Position numbers and translations under genes: made by a program | The notes under the pieces: model-generated | Database searches by the model: none | What the model was told of the DNA's origin: nothing | Seen by the model: the letters and a program-made list of their open reading frames with translations, nothing else | NCBI RefSeq assembly: GCF_008935055.1 | Contig: NZ_CP043028.1 | Coordinates: 1,521,901-1,585,900 of the forward strand | Direction of reading: 5' to 3' | From: Pseudobutyrivibrio xylanivorans | Lineage (GTDB): Bacteria > Bacillota > Clostridia > Lachnospirales > Lachnospiraceae | DNA length: 64,000 bases | Shown here: piece by piece, positions 26,721-35,200 of the stretch | How positions within the stretch are numbered: position 1 is the first letter of the stretch | Layout of the letters: the number at the start of each line of letters is the position of its first letter

Positions 26721-29342
26721 TTAATGGCCACAGCCACAGCCTCCACTGAAGTTGTGCTCAGTACGCTCGATAATGTTGTCCTGTACTTCCTTTGCAAGAG
26801 TTACGAAGTGAGCACTGTAACCTGCAACACGTACTACAAGATCCTTATGGAGCTCTGGATGCTGCTGTGCATCAATAAGAGTCTGCCTATCAATTACGTT
26901 GAACTGTACATGCATGCCCTTGTGATCGAAGTAGCTTCGAACAACTGCTGCAAAGTTCTGTAAGCCCTCATCACCTGCAACTGCTGATGGTGTGAACTTC
27001 TGATTGTAAAGAGTACCATTTGAGAAATACTCATGATCAAGCTTAGCAACAGAGTTTGTAGCTGCGGTAGGGCCGCTTGTATCTTTACCTGCTCTTGGTG
27101 AAACACCGTCTGCAAGAGGAGTTGTTGCAAGACGTCCATCAGGAAGAGCTGCTACATCCTTACCGAAGAGAACGTTAGCAGATACTGGGTAGCAACCTGC
27201 CTGGAACTGTCCTCCACGAGGATTTGTATATTTCTCAACCTCTGCACTGTAGATACGTGCAACTCTTGCTGAAACATAATCTGTCTCATCAATATCGTTT
27301 CCGTACCACTCTGTCTTCTCCATGAGACGCTTGATTGCAAAGTAATCAACGTTTCCTGAAGGAGCTGCGCATGAGCCAAGATTTCTGTTAACTTCATTTG
27401 TTACTGATGCAAGATCTACAGAACCGTTGCTTGAGAGAATTCTCTTAACGATTTCGTATACCTTCTGCTCATCAGACTGACCACAGCTTGATGTGTTAAA
27501 TGTAGCTGCTGGAGTAACTCCGCCTGCTGCACGAGCTGCATCAAATGCCTTCTCTGCCTGAGTTGAGCTGTCAACTGGATAACCAAAGTTGTGATCAAGA
27601 GCTTCCTTAAGCTGAGCAACTGTGATTTCCTTGTTTTCAAATACATGCTTCTGCATTGCGTATGCTGAATCACCAACATCAACAACACCGAATGCCTGAG
27701 GGCCTGTGAAGTTATAGATTGCTCCACCTTCCTCAACAGTCATACCTCTTCCAATACAATCATCAACAAGTGCTGAAAGGAATGGTAACTGGTCTCTTTC
27801 CATATGAGCCAAATCAACTGCATTATCAGCTTCAACGAGATGATATACGAAGTATTCCATCTGCTTCTTGAATGCTGTGAAGAAGTCTTCGATGCTTGTC
27901 CAATCCTTCATCTCACCTGTAACAGGTCCCAGCTGCTTTCCACCAACGCGACCGTTGTTCATGGTGATTTCCATAACCTTTGCTACGTTGAAGAATGCTG
28001 CATCATGCCATCCCTCTGTCTTGTGTGGGCACTGTGGCTCAACGCAACCGATGATACAGTAGTTTCTTGCATCCTCAAGCTTAACGCCACGGTTTACAAG
28101 TGCAGGAATGATAACCTCATCATTGTACATAGCAGGAACACCAAGTCCTAAGCGAGCAAGCTCACATGCTCTGTAAAGGAACTCATCAGGTGTATTTTCA
28201 TGTACACGGATTGAGAATGAAGGTGCTGGAAGACGAACATGGGCACAAGCCTCCATACACATGTATGAGATGTCGTTTGTGATATCACGTCCACACTCGT
28301 CCTGACCACCAACTCCAAGGTTCTGGAAGATTGCATATCCTGCGAATGCCTGATCAGAAATAGCATCTCTTGTCTTATTTAAATCATTAAGTTTTACCCA
28401 GATACAATCGATAAGCTCCTGAGCAAAATCCTTAGTGATAGTCTTGTCATCTCTATAGAATGGATACATATATGTATCAAAACGTCCAGGAGAAATTGAG
28501 TGTCCGCTTGACTCAATCTGAAGCATTAACTGAACGAACCAGAATGACTGGCAAGCCTCATAGAAGTTTGTTGCGCCATACTCTGGAACTCTGTCACAGT
28601 TAGAAGCAATCTGAAGGAGCTCAGCTTTTCTTGTAGGATTCATTTCTACTGCAGCCATCTCACGAGCCTTGTCTGCATAACGATGTGCAAACTTAATAGC
28701 AGCTGTGTAAGTAATAATTACTGCGTTGTAGAACTGCTGCTTCTTCATGTAGCTTGGATCCATGCGGTCCATTTTCTCCATTGCAGCAACAACCTCTTCG
28801 ATAACACCGCGGAAGCCCTTTGTGATTACCTTGCCGTAGTCAACGCAAACGTGACCAACGCCGCCGTAGTAGTAGTTACCAACTGTAAATACTCCGTTAG
28901 CCTGGCAATCCTTTGTCTCCTCAGACATGTAAGAAGTTGCAAGATCACTTACAGTTTTTCCTGGCCAATAAAGGAATGCATCATGAAGCTTTGCAGCAAC
29001 ATCCTTTGGAATCTTGAATGGGTCAGCCATTCGTGTCTCCATTGTGTCAAACTCAGCTTCAACCCAGTCGTAAGAATACTCTGGTGTGATTTGACATGAA
29101 CGTGGATGAACTGTCAGTGAACCAACAATCAATTCGTCATCACGAATTGTAACTGGCAGCTGTGTGAATAATTTTTCAGCTACCTTTGCGCGACGCATTA
29201 CATTAGACAGCCCCTCTGTCTCTTTGTAAGCTTCTGTCGCAAGCACTGCTCTTTCAGCTTCAACTTCTGGAAAAGCAGTTACGATGACATTTGCCAATCT
29301 CTTAATTCGATCGGTAGGTTGGCTAAAACCTTTTTCTATCAT
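26721..29342 (-). CDS. Glycyl radical 1,2-propanediol (diol) dehydratase
   Basis: 873 residues, signature enzyme of the compartment: propanediol to propionaldehyde without B12. Active-site residues fall at the same numbers as in the C. butyricum glycerol dehydratase: H164 (GVGHV), H281, C433 and E435 (GCVEPQ), D447. The radical glycine is G841 (RVAGYSAHF). D447 and the lack of choline-lyase features argue for a diol rather than choline substrate. Two oddities: about 75 extra residues around 590-665, and a Cys-rich C-terminal tail (SGGCGCGH). No N-terminal encapsulation peptide is evident. Confidence 0.9.
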   Translation of the reverse strand: MIEKGFSQPTDRIKRLANVIVTAFPEVEAERAVLATEAYKETEGLSNVMRRAKVAEKLFTQLPVTIRDDELIVGSLTVHPRSCQITPEYSYDWVEAEFDTMETRMADPFKIPKDVAAKLHDAFLYWPGKTVSDLATSYMSEETKDCQANGVFTVGNYYYGGVGHVCVDYGKVITKGFRGVIEEVVAAMEKMDRMDPSYMKKQQFYNAVIITYTAAIKFAHRYADKAREMAAVEMNPTRKAELLQIASNCDRVPEYGATNFYEACQSFWFVQLMLQIESSGHSISPGRFDTYMYPFYRDDKTITKDFAQELIDCIWVKLNDLNKTRDAISDQAFAGYAIFQNLGVGGQDECGRDITNDISYMCMEACAHVRLPAPSFSIRVHENTPDEFLYRACELARLGLGVPAMYNDEVIIPALVNRGVKLEDARNYCIIGCVEPQCPHKTEGWHDAAFFNVAKVMEITMNNGRVGGKQLGPVTGEMKDWTSIEDFFTAFKKQMEYFVYHLVEADNAVDLAHMERDQLPFLSALVDDCIGRGMTVEEGGAIYNFTGPQAFGVVDVGDSAYAMQKHVFENKEITVAQLKEALDHNFGYPVDSSTQAEKAFDAARAAGGVTPAATFNTSSCGQSDEQKVYEIVKRILSSNGSVDLASVTNEVNRNLGSCAAPSGNVDYFAIKRLMEKTEWYGNDIDETDYVSARVARIYSAEVEKYTNPRGGQFQAGCYPVSANVLFGKDVAALPDGRLATTPLADGVSPRAGKDTSGPTAATNSVAKLDHEYFSNGTLYNQKFTPSAVAGDEGLQNFAAVVRSYFDHKGMHVQFNVIDRQTLIDAQQHPELHKDLVVRVAGYSAHFVTLAKEVQDNIIERTEHNFSGGCGCGH

Positions 29343-29355
29343 TTAATTACCCTCC

Positions 29356-29823
29356 TTAAAAATTTTGTCCTTCTTCTTCCCATGGCAGTCTGTCTCCCTC
29401 TTCCTTGAGGTACATGAAAATTTCAGCTATACCTTCTCCTTTAACTGAATCAACAAAAAATATTGTTTTGCAGCCTGCCAAACGTAACCATTGTTCTGCC
29501 AAATCTGGCCTTGCTCCTTCATCGTTTATCTTTGTGACTATCCCTATCACATCTCTGGTTGAGAGCGATACAATATTGGGACTGTAAACGGAATAGTCTT
29601 CTGTGGAGCTCATCATAAGTCCTACCACATCAGCCTCGTAGGCATATATGATGATGCCGTTGGCCAGTGTTCTGTTCTCACAATATTCTCCCGGCGTATC
29701 TATAATTACGTCGTAGTGATTAACGTATTGTGTCTTATGGTAGTAAATTCTCTTCCCCTTCAGAGCCTGCGTCAGGGTAGTTTTGCCAGTACCTGTTCGG
29801 CCCACTAGAATTATCTTCTTCAT
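29356..29823 (-). CDS. EutP/PduV-like small GTPase-type P-loop protein
   Basis: 155 residues with a Walker A loop GRTGTGKTT (8-16), a DTPGEY switch and a TKIND nucleotide-specificity motif. Members of this family (EutP, PduV) associate with microcompartments; EutP has been described as an acetate kinase and PduV as needed for compartment movement. Which role applies here is unknown. It lies between the dehydratase and the pduU-like gene. Confidence 0.85.
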   Translation of the reverse strand: MKKIILVGRTGTGKTTLTQALKGKRIYYHKTQYVNHYDVIIDTPGEYCENRTLANGIIIYAYEADVVGLMMSSTEDYSVYSPNIVSLSTRDVIGIVTKINDEGARPDLAEQWLRLAGCKTIFFVDSVKGEGIAEIFMYLKEEGDRLPWEEEGQNF

Positions 29824-29834
29824 ATCTGTTCCGG

Positions 29835-30209
29835 TTACGCCTTGGTGATTTCACAAACCGAAAATCCCATTTTCTGCTTTGTATACATGAGTACAGCTTC
29901 CCATGCCGTGGACACATCGGCGATTTTTCCTGTGACAATTAATGTTCCACTAAATCGGTCAATAAAACCTATATCGATTTTTGCACGCTTCATAGCAATG
30001 TCCGCTGCTATGATTGCAGTTTCACTTGGAGTAATGGTCATTACACCGATGGCTGCTTTGTTGTAATCTACCGTTGGGTCCAACCCAAGTTTCTGATAAA
30101 TCAGTGGGTTAGGACTTGAGATTACATGCGCCATTGTGATCTGCTTTCCTGGTACAGTTTCCTGTATAATTCGTGCTAAATCAGTTCCGCCGAACTGTCC
30201 GAAATCCAT
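29835..30209 (-). CDS. Circularly permuted BMC-H shell protein, EutS/PduU-like
   Basis: 124 residues. The N-terminal ~35 residues (beta-barrel cap region, IIQETVPGKQITMAHVI) precede a permuted BMC domain (AAIGVMTITPSETAIIAADIA), the EutS/PduU arrangement. It is the first gene of the BMC operon, with AAGGAGG before its start and the regulated promoter upstream. Confidence 0.92.
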   Translation of the reverse strand: MDFGQFGGTDLARIIQETVPGKQITMAHVISSPNPLIYQKLGLDPTVDYNKAAIGVMTITPSETAIIAADIAMKRAKIDIGFIDRFSGTLIVTGKIADVSTAWEAVLMYTKQKMGFSVCEITKA

Positions 30210-30248
30210 ACACTTTCCTCCTTTCCCCCAAAATTTTCCTTGGTTTGT

Positions 30249-30278
30249 TTATTAAGATTAACAAATTTCACTTTTCAC
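30249..30278 (-). promoter_or_regulatory. Candidate BMC operon promoter
   Basis: On the minus strand GTGAAA (-35, 4/6) and TAATAA (-10) are separated by 18 bp, about 40 nt before the pduU-like gene. It lies 11 bp from the left bipartite site, as expected of a promoter needing an AraC-type activator. Confidence 0.45.
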
Positions 30279-30289
30279 TCGACAGAGTT

Positions 30290-30360
30290 TTTTCAGACAT
30301 CTTTGGGTAAAATTCACACTTTGGACACAAGTTTGTTTTTTACCTTTTTATGTCTGAAAA
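30290..30360. promoter_or_regulatory. Two mirror-image 23-bp bipartite operator sites
   Basis: TTTTCAGACAT, five bases, GGTAAAA occurs at 30290-30312. The exact inverse, with the same spacing, is at 30338-30360. The two copies are 25 bp apart. Each faces its own divergent promoter (BMC operon to the left, nifJ to the right). The two-block form suits the two DNA-reading helices of an AraC-family protein, and one is encoded in the BMC operon. Confidence 0.6.
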
Positions 30361-30373
30361 GAATCTTTTTAAG

Positions 30374-30402
30374 TTGAGGATTTTCGTATATTTTTATAAA
30401 TA
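30374..30402 (+). promoter_or_regulatory. Candidate nifJ promoter
   Basis: TTGAGG (-35) and TAAATA (-10) with a 17-bp spacer, starting 13 bp after the right bipartite site. Confidence 0.45.
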
Positions 30403-30440
30403 CCTATAGACACATTAGGTTTGATATGAGGGGGATTGTT

Positions 30441-33400
30441 ATGCGGGAAACAATGACTATAGATGGAAATGAGGCCGCTGCTCTAGTAGCCTACCAGTTC
30501 ACTGAGGCGGCTTTTATATATCCAATTACTCCTTCTACCTCTATGGCTGAGAAGGTGGAGAAATGGTCTTCTGAAAATAAAACAAATCTCTTAGATGAAA
30601 AGGTAGAGGTTTGCCAGATGCAGTCTGAGGCCGGAGTGGCTGGTGCCATGCACGGCGCGCTTGCCTGTGGCGCACTTGCCTCTACCTTCACCTCTTCTCA
30701 GGGGCTTCTTTTGATGCTGCCAAATATGTATAAGATTGCAGCTGAGCGTCTCCCTGGTGTTTTCTATGTTGCATCCCGCACTGTAGCAACTCATGCCCTT
30801 TCTATCTTTGGGGATCATTCTGATATTTATGCCATGAGACAAACTGGCGCTGCCATCCTTTGCGCTTCAAGCGTTCAGGAGGTTATGGACCTTGCGCCTG
30901 TGGCTCATGCTTCGGCTTTGGCAGGACGTCTTCCTGTCATTTTTTTCTTTGATGGTTTTAGAACATCCCATGAAACTCAGAAAATTGAATGCTGGTCAAA
31001 AGAGGCTTTAAAGGACTTTTTTGATTCAGTCGCACTCAAGGATTTCAGAGATAATTCATTGCATCCAGACCATGATGTAATAATGGGAAGCGCGCAAAAT
31101 CCTGATGTGTTTTTCCAGACAAGAGAGGCCAGCAATCTTTCTTATATGCTTATGCCTGAAACCGTGAAAGCAAAAATGAATATCGTAAATACGAAGTTAG
31201 GCACAAGCTATGCGCCTTTTAATTATTATGGCGCTAAGGATGCAGAGCACGTGGTTGTTGCAATGGGTTCTGTCTGCGAAACTCTCTGCTCTGTTGTTGA
31301 TTATATGAATAGACAGGGTTCCAAGGTTGGTGTGTGCAAGGTCAGATTGTACAGACCATTTTCAGGTTTGGATTTTATAGATTGTCTGCCAGACACCGTA
31401 AGGCAGATTAGTGTGTTGGACAGAACCAAGGAGCCTGGCGGTGCAGGTGAGCCTTTGTATCTGGATGTGCTCAGTGCCCTCAATAATTCAAGGTTCGCCG
31501 GTGTTGCTGTGTTCCATGGTCGATATGGATTAGCTTCTAAGGATACTACTCCTGAGCAGCTTATTGCTGTTTTTGAAAATAGAATTAAGAAAGAATTTAC
31601 TATTGGGATAAAGGATGATGTAACTCTTCTGTCACTTGATTCAATTGAAGTTAATGATAACGTAGATTTTTCCGGTTCTAATATATGCTGTAAATTCTGG
31701 GGCCGTGGTGGTGATGGCACCATAAGTGGCTGCAAGAATATTGCGAGAATTATCGGTGATAATACAGAGCTTTATCCACAGCTTTACTCTGAATATGACT
31801 CCAGAAAAACTGGTGGACTGACTATTTCCCACCTTCGTATTGGTACAAAGCCTATCCGTGCACCTTATTTAGTTCGTCAAACTCATTTTGCCGTTTGTAT
31901 GCATTTTGAAGATTTGAAAAACCAGCCTGCTATCGTTTCTGAATTAGCTGTCGGTGGAAAGCTTTTGGTTAATTGTGATTATTCTGCTGATGAATTAACT
32001 ACCAGACTACCACTTGAAATATGCAAAGCTTTAGTCGATAAAAAAATATTCGTATATACGATAGATGCAGATGGGCTTAGCAAAAAAATAGGGCTTGGCC
32101 CTCATATCAATATCATGTGCATTGCCGCCTTTATGCATTTGGCGCAGATAATGCCTGCTGATGATTTTAGTATGCTTCTTGCCAATCAGACTAGTATAAG
32201 TTATGGCGATAATAACTCTGTTTTGAATAAAAATCTAAAAGCTATTGAATTAGGTTGTAGCTCAATAGTAAAGATGGATTTCAATCTTAATAATAAATGG
32301 AACGATAATTCTTTCAATAATCAGGATAAGGCAGAACCGCCTGTTTCCGCATACTTAAATTCCGCAAATGGCAAAAGTCAAAGGGGCTGTTCTGCTTTAG
32401 TAAAACCAGGACTGGCAAAGTATGTTCCAGTATGGACCCCTAATCAGTGCATTCAATGTAATCACTGTTCTTTCGTGTGCCCTCATGCCGCCATCAGACC
32501 ATTCGCACTTTCTAAAGAGGAGTGCTCGGATGCACCTGATGGACTGAAATATGCAGCTTTAAATGGATTAGAAAAATACAACTTTTCGATAAATGTTTCA
32601 GTTATGGACTGTACTGGCTGTGCCAGTTGTCTAAGTGTGTGCCCAAACCATGGTCATGCACTTACACTAAAGCCATTGGCGCAGGCTAAAGAAAACCAAA
32701 TGGCATTTGATTATTGTGCTTCGTTACCTCCAAAAACAGATATTTCAAAAAAATTTCGCGTGCATTCTGTTAAGGGAAGTCAATTTCAAAAGCCATTACT
32801 TGAGTTTTCCGGAGCCTGCGGTGGCTGCGGTGAAACACCTTATGCAAAGCTACTCACCCAACTCTTTGGTGAGCGAATGTATATTGCAAACGCTACAGGC
32901 TGCTCCTCAATTTGGGGCAACTCAGCACCATATCCAGCCTATGCTTCTGCCTACTCTGGCAAAGGGCCTGCCTGGTCTAATTCTTTATTTGAAGACGCGG
33001 CAGAGTTTGGATTTGGCATGCTAAAGGCTGATGAAATACTAACTAAGACTTTCAAGACCGAAAAAAAATCCCACTGGATTTTCGGAGGAGATGGTTGGGC
33101 ATATGATATTGGATATGGCGGTTTAGAGCACGTGCTTTCCAAGGGTGTAGATATCAATGTTTTGGTCTTTGACACTGAAGTTTACTCAAATACTGGCGGG
33201 CAACTCTCTGGCGCAACTCCAACTGGAGCCAAGGTAAAATTTGCTACCTCTGGGAAAAAATCGTCTAAGATAAATTTGACCGAGCGTTTCATCTCACATG
33301 GTGATGTGTATGTGGCTTCCGTGGCCATGGGCGCAGATATGAACCAGTGTATAAAAGCTATGATGGAGGCTGAGAGCTATCCTGGTCCATCTATTATCTT

Positions 33401-33611
33401 TGCGTACTGCCCTTGCATTGCCCATGGAATCAAATCCACTATGGCTCATTCTCAGGATGAGCAGGCCCTGGCTGTTGCCACTGGTCACTGGAAGCTTTTC
33501 CGCTATGATCCTAGATTGGCCGCTAAAGGAATGGAGCCATTCCAATTGGATTCATCTATGCCTAACAAAGATTATTCCGTATTTACGAATAACGAGAAAA
33601 GATTTCTATAA
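30441..33611 (+). CDS. nifJ: Pyruvate:ferredoxin oxidoreductase, compact form
   Basis: 1056 residues, single-chain PFOR: pyruvate plus CoA to acetyl-CoA, CO2 and reduced ferredoxin. The pyruvate domain opens with IYPITPST. Two [4Fe-4S] motifs are CIQCNHCSFVCP and CTGCASCLSVCP. The thiamine domain has GACGGCGETPY, GDGWAYDIGYGG and YSNTGGQ. Usual length is about 1170-1230. A linker of ~60 residues between GFGML and HWIFGGDGW is missing, and so are the last ~50 residues. No frameshift explains the early stop. Start at the second ATG, behind GAGGGGG. Confidence 0.9.
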   Translation: MRETMTIDGNEAAALVAYQFTEAAFIYPITPSTSMAEKVEKWSSENKTNLLDEKVEVCQMQSEAGVAGAMHGALACGALASTFTSSQGLLLMLPNMYKIAAERLPGVFYVASRTVATHALSIFGDHSDIYAMRQTGAAILCASSVQEVMDLAPVAHASALAGRLPVIFFFDGFRTSHETQKIECWSKEALKDFFDSVALKDFRDNSLHPDHDVIMGSAQNPDVFFQTREASNLSYMLMPETVKAKMNIVNTKLGTSYAPFNYYGAKDAEHVVVAMGSVCETLCSVVDYMNRQGSKVGVCKVRLYRPFSGLDFIDCLPDTVRQISVLDRTKEPGGAGEPLYLDVLSALNNSRFAGVAVFHGRYGLASKDTTPEQLIAVFENRIKKEFTIGIKDDVTLLSLDSIEVNDNVDFSGSNICCKFWGRGGDGTISGCKNIARIIGDNTELYPQLYSEYDSRKTGGLTISHLRIGTKPIRAPYLVRQTHFAVCMHFEDLKNQPAIVSELAVGGKLLVNCDYSADELTTRLPLEICKALVDKKIFVYTIDADGLSKKIGLGPHINIMCIAAFMHLAQIMPADDFSMLLANQTSISYGDNNSVLNKNLKAIELGCSSIVKMDFNLNNKWNDNSFNNQDKAEPPVSAYLNSANGKSQRGCSALVKPGLAKYVPVWTPNQCIQCNHCSFVCPHAAIRPFALSKEECSDAPDGLKYAALNGLEKYNFSINVSVMDCTGCASCLSVCPNHGHALTLKPLAQAKENQMAFDYCASLPPKTDISKKFRVHSVKGSQFQKPLLEFSGACGGCGETPYAKLLTQLFGERMYIANATGCSSIWGNSAPYPAYASAYSGKGPAWSNSLFEDAAEFGFGMLKADEILTKTFKTEKKSHWIFGGDGWAYDIGYGGLEHVLSKGVDINVLVFDTEVYSNTGGQLSGATPTGAKVKFATSGKKSSKINLTERFISHGDVYVASVAMGADMNQCIKAMMEAESYPGPSIIFAYCPCIAHGIKSTMAHSQDEQALAVATGHWKLFRYDPRLAAKGMEPFQLDSSMPNKDYSVFTNNEKRFL

Positions 33612-33638
33612 AATTAATTTTCTAGAAAGGATTATGCA

Positions 33639-34202
33639 ATGAAAAAAGTATTGATGCTTCTTGGAGACTATGCAGAAGATTATGAAGTAATGATACCTTA
33701 TCAGATATTGAAGTTTGCCTGTATAGAAGTAGATTGTGTTGCACCTGACAAACAAGCTGGTGAAAAAATCAAAACTGCCATCCATGACTTCCTAGGTGAT
33801 GCAACATATCGTGAGACTGAGGGGCATCAGTTTGAGCTTAATAAAGATTTTGCTACTCTTAATCTTTCAGAATATGATGGCTTGTACATCACTGGTGGAA
33901 GGGCGCCGGAGTACTTGCGCCTTGATTCAAGAGTAATTAATCTCGTGAGCTATTTTGTTAAAGCATGTAAGCCTGTGGCCGCCATCTGCCACGGTATACA
34001 AATACTTACGGCCGCAGACTTGGTCCGCGGCCGTAACCTCACTTGTTATCCAGCTGTTGCTCCGGAAGTTACCATGGCCGGTGGCCACTACATTGAACTT
34101 CCTGCCGACCAGGCATTTACCGACGGCAATCTTGTCACCGCTCCCGCCTGGCCTGGAGTGTATGCATTAATGCAGCAATTTGTATCACTATTGCTGACAT
34201 AA
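33639..34202 (+). CDS. DJ-1/PfpI family protein
   Basis: 187 residues of the glutamine-amidotransferase-like DJ-1/PfpI fold. The nucleophile elbow cysteine is in AAICHG, preceded by the conserved acidic residue in the N-terminal region and the ITGGRAPEYLR loop. It could be a glyoxalase, deglycase-like or protease-like protein; substrate unknown. 27 bp after nifJ on the same strand, so probably co-transcribed, perhaps to deal with reactive aldehydes when the BMC is active (inference). Confidence 0.82.
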   Translation: MKKVLMLLGDYAEDYEVMIPYQILKFACIEVDCVAPDKQAGEKIKTAIHDFLGDATYRETEGHQFELNKDFATLNLSEYDGLYITGGRAPEYLRLDSRVINLVSYFVKACKPVAAICHGIQILTAADLVRGRNLTCYPAVAPEVTMAGGHYIELPADQAFTDGNLVTAPAWPGVYALMQQFVSLLLT

Positions 34203-34224
34203 ATATTTTATAACTTTAACTTAC

Positions 34225-34250
34225 AAGCCGGTCATCTACCGGCTTTTTTT
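34225..34250 (+). terminator. Intrinsic terminator after the nifJ operon
   Basis: AAGCCGG, seven-base loop, CCGGCTT followed by TTTTTT. It ends the plus-strand nifJ transcript and overlaps the stop of the convergent epimerase gene. Confidence 0.85.
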
Positions 34251-35127
34251 ACTTTACAATAATCTCATATCCAGCTTCGAACTTTTCGCCTGCTGCAAGG
34301 CTGTTTCCATACTCACGCTCCTCAAGCTTTTGGTTGAAGCCAACTCTATCACAGCGTCCACACCAAGGCTCAATGCAAACAAATGGTGCATGCTTACCAA
34401 CTGGTGACCATACTCCAAAGAGTGGTGTTGGGCATGTAACTGTAAGAACATCCTTGCCCTCAGAATCAACAAGTGTAACAGCATCTGACTGCTCGTCCTC
34501 AAAAATAAGCGCATCCTGGCTGAAAAGCTCATCAGACATTTTAAGAATTCCATTATTAAGTGGATGATGCTCCTGCTTTGTTGAGAGGCATCCGCTACCA
34601 TCATTTGCGATGATATTAGCCTTTACACAAGCATTTGCTTCACCATTCTTTTCAAATCTAAGTGTGTATGTATCAAGGTCACAATTAAATGCTGGATGTC
34701 CTCCAATTGAGAAATACATTGTCTCAACATTGGTGTTCTTTACTGTCCACTTAACAGCTACCTTTCCACCATCAAGCTTATAACCAATTTCAAGGATAAA
34801 TGCAAATGGGTACTTCTCATGAGTAGCCTCATTATCTTTAAGCTCAAAGGTCAGCTCGTCCTCTGTCTTGCTAACCAATTCGAAATCCATATCGCGGGCA
34901 AATCCGTGCTGTCCCATCTCATAAGTTTTTCCAGCATAAACTGATTTCTTTTCAAAATAGTTTCCTACAAGTGGGAAAAGAACAGGCGATGTTCTTCCCC
35001 AGAATGCACTGTCTGCCTGCCACATAAGCTCTGCACCATCAGCCTTTCTGATAAGGGAACGAATCTCTGCCCCGTGCTCCTCCACTGTCAATTTTATCTT
35101 GTCATTTTCTATAATATGCACTGCCAT
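34249..35127 (-). CDS. LacX-like aldose 1-epimerase family protein
   Basis: 292 residues of the galactose-mutarotase-like beta-sandwich fold. Conserved points: FPLVGNYFEKK, QHGFARDMDF, the IGGHPAFNC histidine and the FVCIEPWCG glutamate. It interconverts sugar anomers; the exact sugar is unclear. It is downstream of GH127 and GH36 on the same strand, so it may mutarotate the released galactose or arabinose. Confidence 0.85.
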   Translation of the reverse strand: MAVHIIENDKIKLTVEEHGAEIRSLIRKADGAELMWQADSAFWGRTSPVLFPLVGNYFEKKSVYAGKTYEMGQHGFARDMDFELVSKTEDELTFELKDNEATHEKYPFAFILEIGYKLDGGKVAVKWTVKNTNVETMYFSIGGHPAFNCDLDTYTLRFEKNGEANACVKANIIANDGSGCLSTKQEHHPLNNGILKMSDELFSQDALIFEDEQSDAVTLVDSEGKDVLTVTCPTPLFGVWSPVGKHAPFVCIEPWCGRCDRVGFNQKLEEREYGNSLAAGEKFEAGYEIIVK

Positions 35128-35200
35128 AACTTTCTCTCCTATCCTTTTGATAGAATTATCATATCATATTTATCTTGGAAAGTTCTGACATAATTTATAC

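Noticed and set aside
26721..29342. Choline trimethylamine-lyase (CutC) as an alternative for the glycyl radical enzyme.
   Set aside because: The residue pattern H164, H281, C433, E435, D447 matches glycerol/diol dehydratase, and the locus has a PocR sensor, PduP, PduL and PduS rather than cut genes.
33600..33642. A frameshift at the end of nifJ that would restore a longer C-terminus.
   Set aside because: Neither other frame downstream resembles the missing PFOR tail, and the DJ-1 gene with its own ribosome-binding site begins 27 bp later.
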